Positions 18,902 through 30,855 are shown, counted from the stretch's first letter. The stretch is 64,000 bases of DNA from Pseudomonadota bacterium (GCA_030685065.1 JAUXQH010000001.1:175230-239229); one strand, 5' to 3'. Translations and numbers: made by a program. The notes: generated by a model not told the origin, from the sequence alone.

Positions 18902-20095
18902 TCAGGCGTTCAGGCGGCGCTTGGGCTGGTCCCTCGCGATGTACTTGCAGCGGTAGATCGGCACGCCCTTGCCCCCGCGGGCAACCAGCCGCTCGTCCAC
19001 GATCTGGGCGGCGATGCCCGAGATGCGCGAGAAGCCGAAAAGCACCGTGTAGTACTCGGGATCGGTGAGGCCGCACGCGTTGGTGAGGGCGCCGGAGACG
19101 GCGTCCACGTTGGGGTACGGGTTCTGGATCTTCGGGTTCTCCATGAGGACCTTCACGGCGCGCTCGCGGAGCACGACGGAGGTGCGGAACCACGGGTCGT
19201 TCGGGCAGAGCTCCTCACCGAGGGCGTACTGCACCTTCGCGCGGGGATCCTCGGCACGGAGCACGGCGTGCCCGAAGCCGTAGATCTTGCCGCCGGTGGC
19301 GACCTCCGCGCGGACGAAGGCCTCGACCTTGTCGGGGTCGGTCGTGCCGACCTTCTGGATGAACTCCAGGCACTCCTGGTTGGCGCGGCCGTGCAGCGGC
19401 CCGTAGAGCCCGGCCATCGACGCGGCGAGGGAGCTGTACTGATCGGCGAGGCCGGAAGCGACCGACTTGCCGACGAACGTGGAGAGGTTGCCACCGCCGT
19501 GGTCCGCATGGAGCACGTAGTAGATGCGGAGCAGCTTGGTCAGCCGCTCCGCGTCGACGGCGGGCGCACCCATCATGTGCACCATGTTCTCGACCAGCCC
19601 GAGCTCGGGCTTGCTCGGGATGGGATCGCCCCAGCCGGAGCGGATGCGGAAGATGTTCGCGATGAGCTCGCCCGAGCGGGCGATCATGTTGAGGCCATCC
19701 TCACGGAAGTCCCCCGTCTTCCCGGTCATGCCGAGGAAGGTGAGGCCGGCGATGAGCCACTCCATCGGGTGCCCCTCCTTCGGGAGCACCTTGAGCATGT
19801 CGATCACGCTCCGGTCGACCTTGGCGCGGCCCGCGAGGTCGGCCTTGAAGGCGACGAGCTGCTCGGCGTTGGGGAGCTCCTTGTTGAAGAGGAGGTAGAC
19901 CACCGCTTCCGGATCGAGCAACGCGAGGTCGGCCACGGGGTATCCCACGTAGTGCACGCCCTCGATCGGGTCGACCGAGGAGGTCCGACAGGTTCCGACG
20001 GGGAATCCACGAAGCCCCGTGTCGAGGTGTTCCTCGGTGATCTCGAACAAGACCTTCTTGGTATCAGCCACGCCGTCTCCGATAAGCGGCACCAT
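18902..20095 (-). CDS. gltA: Citrate synthase, eukaryote/Bacteroidetes-like type
   Basis: A 397-residue enzyme condensing oxaloacetate and acetyl-CoA. The pattern is that of the mitochondrial-like type: GLRGFPVGTCRTSSVDPIEG near the N-terminus, LHADHGGGNLSTFVGKSVAS with the first active-site His, then YGPLHGRANQECLEF with the second. The Arg-containing C-terminal segment (GVPIYRCKYIARDQPKRR) is also present. ATG 20095 is the first start; GTG a few codons later is an alternative. It is 76 bp upstream of icd and probably starts the gltA-icd-sucCD transcription unit. It diverges from sdhCAB. Confidence 0.95.
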   Translation of the reverse strand: MVPLIGDGVADTKKVLFEITEEHLDTGLRGFPVGTCRTSSVDPIEGVHYVGYPVADLALLDPEAVVYLLFNKELPNAEQLVAFKADLAGRAKVDRSVIDMLKVLPKEGHPMEWLIAGLTFLGMTGKTGDFREDGLNMIARSGELIANIFRIRSGWGDPIPSKPELGLVENMVHMMGAPAVDAERLTKLLRIYYVLHADHGGGNLSTFVGKSVASGLADQYSSLAASMAGLYGPLHGRANQECLEFIQKVGTTDPDKVEAFVRAEVATGGKIYGFGHAVLRAEDPRAKVQYALGEELCPNDPWFRTSVVLRERAVKVLMENPKIQNPYPNVDAVSGALTNACGLTDPEYYTVLFGFSRISGIAAQIVDERLVARGGKGVPIYRCKYIARDQPKRRLNA

Positions 20096-20259
20096 TTAGC
20101 GGGCCTTACGCGCGTGCGCCAGGGTCCTCGTGCCCGTCCGCACAGGTGGCGTCGAGCTCCATGTCCCGGGGCCTCCCACGGACTTGGCGAGCGTGGCCTC
20201 GACGGTCGCGACGGGATACAGCCGTGGACCCCGACGCAACGACGCCCCCGAGGCAACCG

Positions 20260-20946
20260 ATGAGCTGGCTCCTCACCTTCTCGCGCTCGACGGTCGGCGC
20301 GAAGGTCATCATGGCCTTGACCGGCGCCGCCATGTACGGCTTCTTGATCGTACACATGGCCGGAAACCTGCTGGTGTTCTGGGGCCCCGAGTTCCACAAC
20401 CATCACAGCGTGTTCCTGCACACCTTTCCCGAGGTCATCTGGCCTGCGCGGATCGGGCTGTTGCTCGCGATCATCGCTCATATTTTCGCATGGGTGAACC
20501 TGCGCCGGCGGTCCAGCGCGGCCCGCCCGGTCGCGTACAAGGTCAAGCAGAGCCGCGCGGCGACGATCTACTCGCGCACGATGCAGATCTCGGGCCCGGT
20601 GATCCTGATCTTCGTGGTGGTGCACCTGCTCCAACTCACGACCGGCCAGCTGCACTCGGACTTCCGCATGCAAACGGGCCCGGAGAGCTTCGGGGCCCCC
20701 GAGGCCTTCCACAACACGGTGGCGCTCCTCTCCCAGCCCCTGTGGGGCATCTTCTACATCGTCGCGAACCTGCTCCTGGGGCTGCACCTGTTCCACGGCG
20801 GCTACGCGATGTTCCGCACGCTCGGCCTCGCGACCGACCGCCAACAGAAGCTCGCGAAGATGATCGCGTCCGGCGTCACCGCGCTCATCGTCGGCGGCAA
20901 CGTCGCGATCGCCGCCGCCATCCTCCTCGGCCTGGTGGAGAACTAG
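20260..20946 (+). CDS. sdhC: Succinate dehydrogenase/fumarate reductase cytochrome b subunit
   Basis: A 228-residue membrane anchor of the diheme SdhC/FrdC type seen in Bacteroidetes, Epsilon- and Deltaproteobacteria. Five helices are visible, with candidate haem or quinone His residues in MYGFLIVHMAGN, LLAIIAHIFAWV, FVVVHLLQL and NLLLGLHLFHGGY. MSWLLTFSRSTVGAKVIMAL is the family N-terminus, hence ATG 20260 rather than 20146. It is immediately followed by sdhA with no gap. Electrons pass between quinone and the flavoprotein. Confidence 0.92.
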   Translation: MSWLLTFSRSTVGAKVIMALTGAAMYGFLIVHMAGNLLVFWGPEFHNHHSVFLHTFPEVIWPARIGLLLAIIAHIFAWVNLRRRSSAARPVAYKVKQSRAATIYSRTMQISGPVILIFVVVHLLQLTTGQLHSDFRMQTGPESFGAPEAFHNTVALLSQPLWGIFYIVANLLLGLHLFHGGYAMFRTLGLATDRQQKLAKMIASGVTALIVGGNVAIAAAILLGLVEN

Positions 20947-22880
<1,934 letters not shown>

Positions 22881-22884
<4 letters not shown>

Positions 22885-23657
22885 ACCTCACCCTTCATGT
22901 CTGGCGCCAGAAGGAGCGCACGGCCGCCGGCGCGTTCGTCAAGTACGCCATGAGCGACGTGAGCGAGCACATGTCGTTCCTCGAGATGCTCGACGTGCTC
23001 AACGAGCGCCTCGCCGGCCAGGGCCAGGACCCCGTTGCGTTCGAGCACGACTGCCGCGAGGGCATCTGCGGGAGCTGCGGCTTCATGATCAACGGGCGCC
23101 CGCACGGCCCGATGTCGCGAACCACCGTTTGCCAGCTGCACATGCGCTCCTTCAAGGAGGGCGACGAGCTGTACCTGGAGCCCTGGCGCGCCTCCGCGTT
23201 CCCTGTCCTGAAGGACCTCGTCGTCGATCGCGTCGCGATGGATCGCATCGTTCAGGCCGGTGGCTACATCAGCATCAACACGGGCAATGCGCCCGAGGCG
23301 AACACCACGGCGGTCCCCAAGACCCTGGCGGACCAATCGTTCGACAACGCCGCCTGCATCCAGTGCGGCGCCTGCGTCGCGGCCTGCCCGAACGCCTCCG
23401 CGATGCTGTTCACGAGCGCCAAGGTCGCGCACCTGAACCTGCTCCCCCAGGGCGTGCCCGAACGCTACGAGCGGGCCACCAGCATGGTGCTCGCGATGGA
23501 CAAGGAGGACTTCGGTCACTGCACCTGGCATGGCGAGTGCGCCGAGGCGTGCCCGAAGGGGATCCCGCTCACCAGCATCGCGCGGATGAACGGTGAGTTC
23601 ACGGTCGCGAACCTGCTCAGGTCGCCGCAGGCGACCGGTGGCGACGGCGGGGGCTAG
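22881..23657 (+). CDS. sdhB: Succinate dehydrogenase/fumarate reductase iron-sulfur subunit
   Basis: A 258-residue subunit carrying three Fe-S clusters. The 2Fe-2S ligands are in [17 protein letters not shown] with a later Cys in [22 protein letters not shown] and [16 protein letters not shown] supply the 4Fe-4S and 3Fe-4S ligands. The GTG start forms a GTGA overlap with the sdhA stop. A strong intrinsic terminator follows. Confidence 0.97.
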
Positions 23658-23676
23658 CCCTCCAGGTCGGATCGAG

Positions 23677-23705
23677 GGCCGCCGAGAGGCGGCCTTTCGT
23701 TTTTT
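23677..23705 (+). terminator. Rho-independent terminator after sdhB
   Basis: A perfect 7-bp GC stem (GGCCGCC, loop GAGA, GGCGGCC) is followed by TTTCGTTTTTT, 20 bp after the sdhB stop. It ends the sdhCAB operon. Confidence 0.95.
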
Positions 23706-23723
23706 CGCCGAGGGCTCTCCGCC

Positions 23724-23769
23724 AAAAACGAAACGAGGCCCGGCTCCCAATTTGCTTGGAAGCCGAGCC
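23724..23769 (-). terminator. Rho-independent terminator after metK
   Basis: On the minus strand a long imperfect stem (GGCCCGGCTCCCAA at 23737-23750 with TTGGAAGCCGAGCC at 23756-23769) is followed by CGTTTCGTTTTTGG. It lies just past the metK stop, back to back with the sdhB terminator. Confidence 0.9.
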
Positions 23770-23788
23770 CCGGTGGCGGCCCGCTGAA

Positions 23789-24964
23789 TCAGAGCTTCAG
23801 GTAGGTCTGCAGCGCTTCGGTGAGGTCCGTGCGCTCCCAGGTGAAGTCGGGGTCGTTCCGGCCGAAGTGGCCGTACGCCGCGGTCTTCTGGTAGATCGGG
23901 CGGAGCAGATCGAGGTGCTTGATCAACTGCGCGGGCTTGACCGGGAAGATCTCCCGGATGCACGCATTGATCTGGTCCTCGTCCGCGTGGGCGGTACCGA
24001 AGGTCTCCACGTTCACGGACACGGGGTCCGCGACGCCGATCGCGTAGGCGAGCTGCACGAGCGCGCGGTCACACGCGCCGGAAGCCACGAGGTTCTTCGC
24101 GATGTAGCGGCCGACGTAGGCAGCCGAGCGGTCGACCTTGGAGGGGTCCTTGCCGGAGAAGGCCCCGCCACCGTGCGCGCCGTGGCCGCCGTAGGTGTCC
24201 ACGATGATCTTGCGACCGGTGAGGCCGGAGTCGCCCATCGGGCCGCCGATCTCGAACTTGCCCGTCGGGTTCACGAAGTAGTGGGTGTTCTCGTCGAGCA
24301 GGTGCGCGGGCAGCACGTTCTTGATGAGCCCGTCGATGATCTGCTCGCGGATGTCGCCCTGGTCGCGGGGCGCGTGCTGGGTCGAGATCACCACCGCGTC
24401 GATACGGGCGATCTTGCCGTCCCGGTACTCGATGGTGACCTGGGACTTGCTGTCCGGACGGACCCACGACCAGGCGGGGTTGGTCTTGCGGAGCTGGGCC
24501 AGCTCGTACATGAGCTGGTGGGAGTACTGGATCGTGGCCGGCATGAGCTCGGGCGTCTCATTGATGGCGTACCCGAACATCATCCCCTGGTCGCCAGCGC
24601 CCTGCTCCTTGTACTGCCCCTCGCCCTCGGTCACGCCCTGGGAGATGTGCGGAGACTGCTCCTCGATCGCGACGAGCACCCCGCAGGTGTTCCCGTCGAA
24701 CCCGGTGTCCGTGTGGTTGAAGCCGATGCTGTTGACCACGCGCCGGACGATCTTCGGGTAGTCTACCTTCAGGTTCTCGGGCGCGGTGATCTCACCGGCC
24801 AGCATCACGAAGCCGGTCTTGGTGGCCGTCTCGCAGGCCACGCGCGAGCGCGGGTAGGCGGCGAGGTACGCGTCCAGCACGGCGTCCGAGATCTGGTCGC
24901 ACATCTTGTCCGGGTGGCCCTCGGAGACGGACTCGGACGTGAAAAGGTAGTTCTTCAGGGCCAT
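23789..24964 (-). CDS. metK: S-adenosylmethionine synthetase
   Basis: A 391-residue enzyme making SAM from methionine and [23 protein letters not shown] opens it, [12 protein letters not shown] is the hexapeptide-type signature, and [19 protein letters not shown] is the P-loop-like GGGAFSGKD motif. [16 protein letters not shown] is also conserved. ATG 24964 fits the family N-terminus; a TTG 24 bases upstream is unlikely. AAGAGG lies upstream. The 157-bp leader is unusually rich in hairpins. Confidence 0.97.
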   Translation of the reverse strand: MALKNYLFTSESVSEGHPDKMCDQISDAVLDAYLAAYPRSRVACETATKTGFVMLAGEITAPENLKVDYPKIVRRVVNSIGFNHTDTGFDGNTCGVLVAIEEQSPHISQGVTEGEGQYKEQGAGDQGMMFGYAINETPELMPATIQYSHQLMYELAQLRKTNPAWSWVRPDSKSQVTIEYRDGKIARIDAVVISTQHAPRDQGDIREQIIDGLIKNVLPAHLLDENTHYFVNPTGKFEIGGPMGDSGLTGRKIIVDTYGGHGAHGGGAFSGKDPSKVDRSAAYVGRYIAKNLVASGACDRALVQLAYAIGVADPVSVNVETFGTAHADEDQINACIREIFPVKPAQLIKHLDLLRPIYQKTAAYGHFGRNDPDFTWERTDLTEALQTYLKL

Positions 24965-25121
24965 GGACTTTGGATTCCTCTTAAGCAAGCGCCCCGCCTA
25001 AGGGCGGGGCATAAACGGCGCGAGGAGTATGTCGGTGTTGACCGGTCGCGTCAAGACCGGTGGCATCAGATGCCGACGGAACGGGCTCTCCCTCCGCCCT
25101 CCCCACGCGTAGCTGACGGGA
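24965..25121 (-). promoter_or_regulatory. Structured metK leader, three hairpins
   Basis: Reading the minus strand toward metK, three consecutive stems appear: GGCAT-CTG-ATGCC, ACCGGTC-TTGACGC-GACCGGT, then GCCCCGCC-CTTA-GGCGGGGC at 24991-25010, about 26 bp from the start codon. I could not match it to the SAM-I, SAM-II or SAH riboswitch consensus from memory. It may be a regulatory leader, or the stems may end the hpf transcript. Confidence 0.45.
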
Positions 25122-25412
25122 TCAGCGCGTGACGGTGCTGCGCTCTTTCTGCTTCTGCGCGGCGGCCTCGAGCTTCTGCATCACCTGGTCGAGGGTGGTG
25201 TAGAGGTCGTCCGTCTCGTCGCTGGCGCGCAGGATCTCACCGTGACTGTGCACCGTGAGCTCGGCCCGGTGCCGGTGCTTGTCGACCGAGAGCTCGATGT
25301 GGGCCGAGGACGGGTCCTTGAGGTGCTTGGTGACCTTCTGGAAGCGCTTGTTGGCCCAGGCCTTGATCGCCTCGGTGGGCTCGACGTTGCGGAAGGTGAA
25401 CTCCAAATCCAT
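25122..25412 (-). CDS. hpf: Short ribosome hibernation promoting factor
   Basis: A 96-residue HPF/YfiA-type protein that inactivates ribosomes in stationary phase. LEFTFRNVEPTEAIKAWANK begins it, and AHIELSVDKHRHRAELTVHS is the conserved second and third strand region. It has only the N-terminal domain, hence the short type that works with RMF-like partners. ATG 25412 is preceded by GGGAGGAAT. It sits 17 bp downstream of rpoN, a standard arrangement. Confidence 0.93.
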   Translation of the reverse strand: MDLEFTFRNVEPTEAIKAWANKRFQKVTKHLKDPSSAHIELSVDKHRHRAELTVHSHGEILRASDETDDLYTTLDQVMQKLEAAAQKQKERSTVTR

Positions 25413-25429
25413 CTGCCATTCCTCCCTGC

Positions 25430-26869
25430 TCAACACACATTGCGACGTTTCGAGGACGGGAGAATCCCCATGGCCTCGCGGTATTTCGCGACCGTACGGC
25501 GGGCGATGTCGATGTTCTCCTTCTGAAGGACGCGGACCACCGCGTCATCCGAGAGCGGGTTGGAGGCATCCTCGGCGGCGATCAACTTCTTGATGCGCCG
25601 CTTCACCGACTCGGCCGCGACCTGCTCCCCATGAACGGCATTCACGCCGTTGTTGAAGAAAAACTTGAGCTCGAAGATGCCCTGCGGGCACTGAACATAC
25701 TTGTTCGAAGTGACCCGGGAGACGGTCGACTCGTGCACCCCGAGCTCGTCCGCTACGTCGCGGAGGACCATCGGCCGGAGCTGCTCCGGGCCGTGCTCGA
25801 AGAAGTCCGCCTGACGCTTGAGGATGCAGCGCATCACGCGTCCGATCGTATTCTGACGCTTGTAGATGGACTTGATCAAGAAGTCCGCGCTGTTGAGGCG
25901 CTCCTTGATGTAGTCGCGCTCGGCGCGCGTCGAGTCCTTGCCCTGGAGGATCTGCTTGTAGTGCCTGCTGATCCGGAGCTTTGGGAGCCCGTCTTCGTTC
26001 TGGAGGACCTGCCACTCGTCCCCGAGCCGGAACACGTGGACATCGGGGGAGATGTACTGTGGCTCCGCGGCGGTGTAGTCCCGACCCGGCCAGGGCTCGA
26101 GGACCTTCAGCATCCGGTGGTACTCGCCCACGTCCTCCATGTCGATCTGGAGCGCCTTGACGATGGCCGCGTAGTTCCGCTTCTCGAAGTCTGGGAGGTG
26201 GTTCCGGATCAAGACCACGAACGTGGGGTCGTCCGGGTAGATGATGCCGACCTGGACGAGCAGGCACTCCTCGAGGTTCCGCGCGCCGCATCCGAGCGGA
26301 TCGAGGTGCTGCACGATGTCGAGCGCGCCCTCGAAGTCCTCCAGATCGACGTCCTGACCCTCGACCAGGTCGGTGAGCTCGACCGAGAGCCACCCCCGAT
26401 CGTCGAGGTTCCGGATGATGAGCATCGCCGCGGCGCGCTCCCCATCCGTGCAGCTCTGCATCTGGAGCTGCCATTCGAGGTGCTCCGCCAGGGACTCGCG
26501 GCCTACGAGGTTCGTCTCGATGGGGGGGAGCTCCTCCAGTCCGCTCGCGCCACGCGGCGGGCCCTGGTCGGAACCCTGGTTCTCCATGTACTTGTTCCAG
26601 TCGATATCGTCGCCCTGGCCGTTGTTCTGCTCGTCGACGTCCCGGCTGGCCTCGGCCGCTTGGGTCTCCAAGGCCCGCTCGGCGTCGCTCGTGGTGTCCT
26701 CTGCGGTGTTGGGCACCTCTTCGAGCGTCGGGTTGTCCAACATTTCTTGCTGGACCTGCTCGACCAGCTCCAGGTGATTCAGCTGGAGGAGCTTGATCGC
26801 TTGCTGTAGCTGGGGCGTGATCGCGAGCTGTTGCTGGAGCCGCAGGTGCTGCTTGATCTCCAGACCCAT
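25430..26869 (-). CDS. rpoN: RNA polymerase sigma-54 factor
   Basis: A 479-residue sigma-54. Region I is Gln/Leu-rich (LRLQQQLAITPQLQQAIKLL). Region II is acidic. The core-binding domain follows, then the helix-turn-helix (LRDVADELGVHESTVSRVTS) and the RpoN box (ARRTVAKYREAMGI) near the C-terminus. It directs transcription from -24/-12 promoters with enhancer-binding activators. Gene order lptB-rpoN-hpf is conserved across Proteobacteria. Confidence 0.98.
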   Translation of the reverse strand: MGLEIKQHLRLQQQLAITPQLQQAIKLLQLNHLELVEQVQQEMLDNPTLEEVPNTAEDTTSDAERALETQAAEASRDVDEQNNGQGDDIDWNKYMENQGSDQGPPRGASGLEELPPIETNLVGRESLAEHLEWQLQMQSCTDGERAAAMLIIRNLDDRGWLSVELTDLVEGQDVDLEDFEGALDIVQHLDPLGCGARNLEECLLVQVGIIYPDDPTFVVLIRNHLPDFEKRNYAAIVKALQIDMEDVGEYHRMLKVLEPWPGRDYTAAEPQYISPDVHVFRLGDEWQVLQNEDGLPKLRISRHYKQILQGKDSTRAERDYIKERLNSADFLIKSIYKRQNTIGRVMRCILKRQADFFEHGPEQLRPMVLRDVADELGVHESTVSRVTSNKYVQCPQGIFELKFFFNNGVNAVHGEQVAAESVKRRIKKLIAAEDASNPLSDDAVVRVLQKENIDIARRTVAKYREAMGILPSSKRRNVC

Positions 26870-26887
26870 CGATTACTTGAACCTCCA

Positions 26888-26909
26888 CGAACGCCTGGCC
26901 GGGCGTTCG
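26888..26909 (-). other. 8-bp inverted repeat between lptB and rpoN
   Basis: CGAACGCC and GGCGTTCG with a six-base loop lie in the 67-bp gap upstream of rpoN. No T-run follows on the minus strand. It could be an mRNA processing or attenuation element. Confidence 0.4.
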
Positions 26910-26936
26910 GCCCGACGAAGCAGCTTTTTCGTTCGA

Positions 26937-27701
26937 CTACTCCGGCATCGTATCGGTGTTGCGACCGCTTGGCAAAGGCGCGGGCAGCACGAAGTCGGGC
27001 CCCAGGTACCGCGCCCTCGCCCGAGCATCGCCCCCGATGACCGATGGTGTGCCTTCTACCTGCACTGTCCCTCCATCGAGCAGCGTGGCGCGGTCACAGA
27101 TCGCGAGGGTTTCGCGAACGGCATGATCCGTCACGAGCACGGCGAGGCCCGAGGACGCGAGGGCGCGGAGGAGCGCCTGGAGGCCTCCGACGGCCACCGG
27201 GTCGATGCCGGCAAAGGGCTCGTCGAGCAGGAGCAGGCGCGGCCCCAGCGCCAGGAGGCGCGCGATCTCGAGGCGGCGGCGCTCCCCGCCCGACAAGCCG
27301 TCCACCCGCCGCGTGGCGAGGTGGCCGATCCCGACGCGCGCGAGGAGCTCGTCGGGGTCGGGCGCCCCGGTCGCCATCGCGACGGCGAGCGCCACGTTGC
27401 CGCGCACGTCGAGGTCACGGAAGAGCGTGTCCTCCTGCGGGAGATATCCGAGGCCCAACCGGGCCCGACGGTGGAGCGGGAGCCCGTCGAGCGGACGCGC
27501 GTCCAACGAAACCGTGCCTGCGTCGGGCCGCTCGACCCCCGCGAGCATGCGAAACAGCGTCGTCTTCCCCGCGCCGTTGGGGCCGAGCAGCCCATGCACG
27601 CAGCCGGGGGGGACCTCAAGCGACACCGCGCTCACGACGCTTCGCCGGCCGTAGGCCTTGCACAGCCCCCGAGCGACGAGGCCGAGGGTAACCGCCGTCA
27701 C
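26937..27701 (-). CDS. lptB: LPS export ABC transporter ATPase
   Basis: A 254-residue ATPase of the LptB2FG complex that drives lipopolysaccharide from the inner membrane to the Lpt bridge. Walker A is GPNGAGKTT, followed by GYLPQEDTLFRDLDVRGN (Q-loop), LSGGERRRLEIARLLA (signature), LLLLDEPFAGIDP (Walker B) and VLVTDHAVRETL (switch His). The C-terminal tail ends GPDFVLPAPL. GTG 27701 overlaps the upstream stop as GTGA. The frame is open further upstream but lies inside the neighbouring gene. Confidence 0.92.
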   Translation of the reverse strand: MTAVTLGLVARGLCKAYGRRSVVSAVSLEVPPGCVHGLLGPNGAGKTTLFRMLAGVERPDAGTVSLDARPLDGLPLHRRARLGLGYLPQEDTLFRDLDVRGNVALAVAMATGAPDPDELLARVGIGHLATRRVDGLSGGERRRLEIARLLALGPRLLLLDEPFAGIDPVAVGGLQALLRALASSGLAVLVTDHAVRETLAICDRATLLDGGTVQVEGTPSVIGGDARARARYLGPDFVLPAPLPSGRNTDTMPE

Positions 27702-28312
27702 TGGAGCGCCGATCCCTCGACCAACAGCCGGCAGGGCGCCCCCGAGACCCCCTCGCACGTGGCGCGCTCGTCATCGAGCCAGAGCACGATCGTGTGTCCG
27801 GCCAGCGTGTTCGGCCCCTCCGACAGGCGAGGCTCCCCGGTGAGGGCGACCTTCCCCGTCGCGCCCTCCAGCTCGGCCGAGGCGGACGTGGCCAGCCGCT
27901 CGCCACGCCGCACTTCGACGCTCCCGGTGGCGATGACGCGGTCGATGCGCTCGGCGTCGGCGTAGAGCACGTCGAGGGCGTCACAGCGCATCACCACGTC
28001 GCCGCGCCGCACGTGCACCGCGCCCACGAACCGCGCCGTGCGCGCCTTGAGGTCCCACTCGGAGCGCTCGGCCACGATCTCGAGCGGGGGCTTGCCGTCG
28101 GACGGTCGAACCACGGCGGGCTCGGTGGCCTGAGCGAACCCCGCGCCGAACCGGAGCGTGGCCGCGGCGGCGCTCCAGCCGTCTCCGCTGACCTCGACTC
28201 CCGAGGCGGTGGCCGCACTGGGGAGGGGCTGGGGGAGGGGCGGATCGACCTCTGGGGGCGCGCACGCGCCGACGAGCAACAGGCAAGCCGCGAAGGCTGC
28301 CGTGGCGCTCAC
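27698..28312 (-). CDS. LptC/LptA-like OstA-domain lipoprotein
   Basis: A 204-residue lipoprotein (signal ending LLLVGAC). The mature part begins with a Pro-rich linker. It then shows the repeating short strands of the OstA/LptA jellyroll: [60 protein letters not shown] and [16 protein letters not shown]. In this operon slot other bacteria have separate lptC and lptA; here one gene appears to fill the periplasmic bridge role. It has a GTG start in GTGA with pyrG. Confidence 0.78.
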   Translation of the reverse strand: MSATAAFAACLLLVGACAPPEVDPPLPQPLPSAATASGVEVSGDGWSAAAATLRFGAGFAQATEPAVVRPSDGKPPLEIVAERSEWDLKARTARFVGAVHVRRGDVVMRCDALDVLYADAERIDRVIATGSVEVRRGERLATSASAELEGATGKVALTGEPRLSEGPNTLAGHTIVLWLDDERATCEGVSGAPCRLLVEGSALQ

Positions 28313-29952
28313 GCGGTGGCCGACTGCCCCGCGAGCGAGCCGTCGCGCCCGACGCGGAGCTGGCGCTCGAGCGCCGCGCGGATGAACCCCGTGAACAGGG
28401 GGTGCGGCGCGAGGGGCCGGCTCTTGAACTCGGGGTGGAACTGGCACGCCAAAAAGTACGGATGGGTCGGGATCTCGATCATCTCGACGAGCTTCCCGTC
28501 CGGCGAGGTGCCCGAGATCAACATGCCCGCCTCCTCGAGGCGCGCGTGGTAGGCCGGGTTGACCTCGTACCGGTGACGGTGGCGCTCCTGGATCTCGTCG
28601 GCGCCGTACACCTGCCGCGCCTTCGACCCCGCTCGGAGCACGCAGGGGTAGGTGCCGAGGCGCATGGTCCCCCCGAGGTCGACCACGCGGCGCTGGTCGT
28701 CCATCATGTGCACGACCGGGTTGGCCGCCTGCGGGACGAACTCGGCGGAGTGGGCGTCCGGGATGCCGCCGACATCGCGGAGGAACTCCACGACCGCGAG
28801 CTGGAGCCCGAGACAGATGCCGAAGAAGGGGATGCCATTTTCGCGAGCGTGCCGTACGGCGAGGATCTTCCCCTCGATCCCGCGGCTCCCGAACCCACCC
28901 GGGATGAGCACGGCGTCGACCCCGCCGAGGAGGCCGGCCACCCGGCTCGCGTCGATCTCCTCCGAGTCGACGTAGCGGAGCTCGATCTTCGCGTCGTTGG
29001 CGATGCCCCCGTGCGCGAGGGCCTCGTTCAGGCTCTTGTAGGTGTCGGTGAGGTGGACGTACTTGCCGACGATGGCGACGCGGACCGTGTTGCGCGGGCT
29101 CGTGGCGCGCTCGCAGTAGTCCACCCACTTCTCGAGGTGGGGCTTCATCGCCCAGGCGTTCAGGCGCTGGAGGAGGCGATCGTCGAGGCCCTGGTCGTGG
29201 AACACGAGCGGGAGCTTGTAGATGTTCTCCACGTCGGGCGCGCTGATCACGTCGTTGACGCCCACGTTGCAGAAGCTCGCGATCTTCTGACGGAGATCCC
29301 TCGGGATCTCCTTCTCGCTGCGGCAGATGAGGATGTCGGGCTGGATCCCGATCGAGAGCAGCTCCTTCACGGAGTGCTGCGTCGGCTTCGTCTTCATCTC
29401 GCCGGCGGCCTTGATGTAGGGCACCAGCGTGACGTGGATGTAGAGCACGTTCTCGGGCCCCACGTCCGCGCGCATCTGCCGGTTGGCCTCGAGGAACGGA
29501 AGCGACTCGATGTCGCCCACCGTGCCGCCGATCTCGATGATGGCGATGTCGACCTCGGAGACCGCCTCGAGGATGAGGCGCTTGATCTCGTCCGTGATGT
29601 GCGGAATGACCTGGACGGTGCGCCCGAGGTATTCGCCGCGACGCTCGCGCTCGATGACGTTCCGGTAGATCCGGCCCGTCGTGAAGCTGTTCTTCTGGCT
29701 CGTGGGCCGGGCGACGAAGCGCTCGTAGTGGCCCAGGTCCAGATCTGTTTCGGCGCCGTCCTCGGTGACGAAGACCTCACCGTGCTGGTAGGGGCTCATC
29801 GTCCCGGGGTCGACGTTGATGTAGGGGTCCATCTTGACGTTGGCGACCCGGAAGCCCCGCGCCTCCATCAACGCGCCGATCGCCGCGGCGGAGAGGCCCT
29901 TGCCGAGCGAGGAGAGCACTCCGCCCGTCACGAACAGGTACTTGGTCTTCAT
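28309..29952 (-). CDS. pyrG: CTP synthase
   Basis: A 547-residue amidotransferase making CTP from UTP and glutamine. The N-terminal synthetase begins [20 protein letters not shown]. The glutaminase domain has the nucleophile Cys380 in [15 protein letters not shown], where Leu replaces the Met of the common GMQ, and the triad His in [15 protein letters not shown] made here feeds KdsB for KDO activation, which explains the linkage to kdsB and lpt genes. Confidence 0.98.
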   Translation of the reverse strand: MKTKYLFVTGGVLSSLGKGLSAAAIGALMEARGFRVANVKMDPYINVDPGTMSPYQHGEVFVTEDGAETDLDLGHYERFVARPTSQKNSFTTGRIYRNVIERERRGEYLGRTVQVIPHITDEIKRLILEAVSEVDIAIIEIGGTVGDIESLPFLEANRQMRADVGPENVLYIHVTLVPYIKAAGEMKTKPTQHSVKELLSIGIQPDILICRSEKEIPRDLRQKIASFCNVGVNDVISAPDVENIYKLPLVFHDQGLDDRLLQRLNAWAMKPHLEKWVDYCERATSPRNTVRVAIVGKYVHLTDTYKSLNEALAHGGIANDAKIELRYVDSEEIDASRVAGLLGGVDAVLIPGGFGSRGIEGKILAVRHARENGIPFFGICLGLQLAVVEFLRDVGGIPDAHSAEFVPQAANPVVHMMDDQRRVVDLGGTMRLGTYPCVLRAGSKARQVYGADEIQERHRHRYEVNPAYHARLEEAGMLISGTSPDGKLVEMIEIPTHPYFLACQFHPEFKSRPLAPHPLFTGFIRAALERQLRVGRDGSLAGQSATA

Positions 29953-30120
29953 GGGCGGACTCCTCGGGGCCAGGGGACGTGCCGGTAGGGCGCGCCCCCG
30001 AGGGACGACCCGGCCGTGAGCATCCTCATACGGCAGGGCTACGGCGGGAGCAGCACGCGACCATCTAGCCCGTACGAGCCACGTTGGCAGCCCGAACCGA
30101 CGTCCTGATGTCGCCCGACG

Positions 30121-30816
30121 CTACGAACGGCGCTCGAGCCGGGCGCGGGCCCGTATCAGGTCCTCCGGCGTGTCGACCGAGAGGGGGCCCTCGGGGACGG
30201 GAACGACCCGGATGCGATAGCCCGCTTCCAACCAGCGGAGCTGCTCCAAACGCTCGGCCCGCTCGAGCGGCGATGGCGGGAGCCCGGCAACGGCCTCGAG
30301 GGCGGCGGCCGTGAACGCGTAGATGCCCACGTGCAGGCGCCACGGTCCTCCGTGCGGGATCGGGTGGCGCGAGAAATACAGGGCCCGCCCGGCCTCATCA
30401 CACACCACCTTCACCCGGGCGGGATCCTCGACCCCCTCCGTGAGCGGCGCCGCGGCCGTGGCGATGGGGGTCCCGTCGCTCACCGCTGCGCCCACGCGAG
30501 TGATGTCCGTCGGGTCGACGAAGGGCTCATCCCCCTGCACGTTCACGACGACGCGGGCGCCGCGATTTCTCGCGGCCTCCGCCACACGATCGGTGCCACT
30601 GACGCACGGGCCGGTCATCACCGCCTCTCCGCCATGGGCCCGAACAATCTCTGCTATCCGCGCATCATCCGTGGCGACGAGCACCCGGTCGATGCCTTCG
30701 GCCCGACGGACACGGTTCCACACCCGCACCACCATGGGCGTTCCGCCGAGGTCGGCGAGCGCCTTGCCGGGCAGGCGGGCGCTCGCGTAACGGGCGGGAA
30801 TGACCGCGAGGACCAT
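30121..30816 (-). CDS. kdsB: 3-deoxy-manno-octulosonate cytidylyltransferase
   Basis: A 231-residue enzyme activating KDO as CMP-KDO for lipid A inner core synthesis. VIPARYASARLPGKALADL is the CTP-binding loop. VVVNVQGDEPFVDPTDI holds the metal-binding Asp, and YFSRHPIPHGG and HVGIYAFT are conserved. ATG 30816 chosen; the longer frame from 30834 lacks homology. It is 168 bp upstream of pyrG. Confidence 0.95.
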   Translation of the reverse strand: MVLAVIPARYASARLPGKALADLGGTPMVVRVWNRVRRAEGIDRVLVATDDARIAEIVRAHGGEAVMTGPCVSGTDRVAEAARNRGARVVVNVQGDEPFVDPTDITRVGAAVSDGTPIATAAAPLTEGVEDPARVKVVCDEAGRALYFSRHPIPHGGPWRLHVGIYAFTAAALEAVAGLPPSPLERAERLEQLRWLEAGYRIRVVPVPEGPLSVDTPEDLIRARARLERRS

Positions 30817-30855
30817 CGTGTACTCCAGGCACACGACAGCGACCCATCAGGGGGG

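Noticed and set aside
24965..25121. SAM-I or SAM-II riboswitch at metK
   Set aside because: I could not find the kink-turn, conserved core or pseudoknot elements of these classes in the leader.
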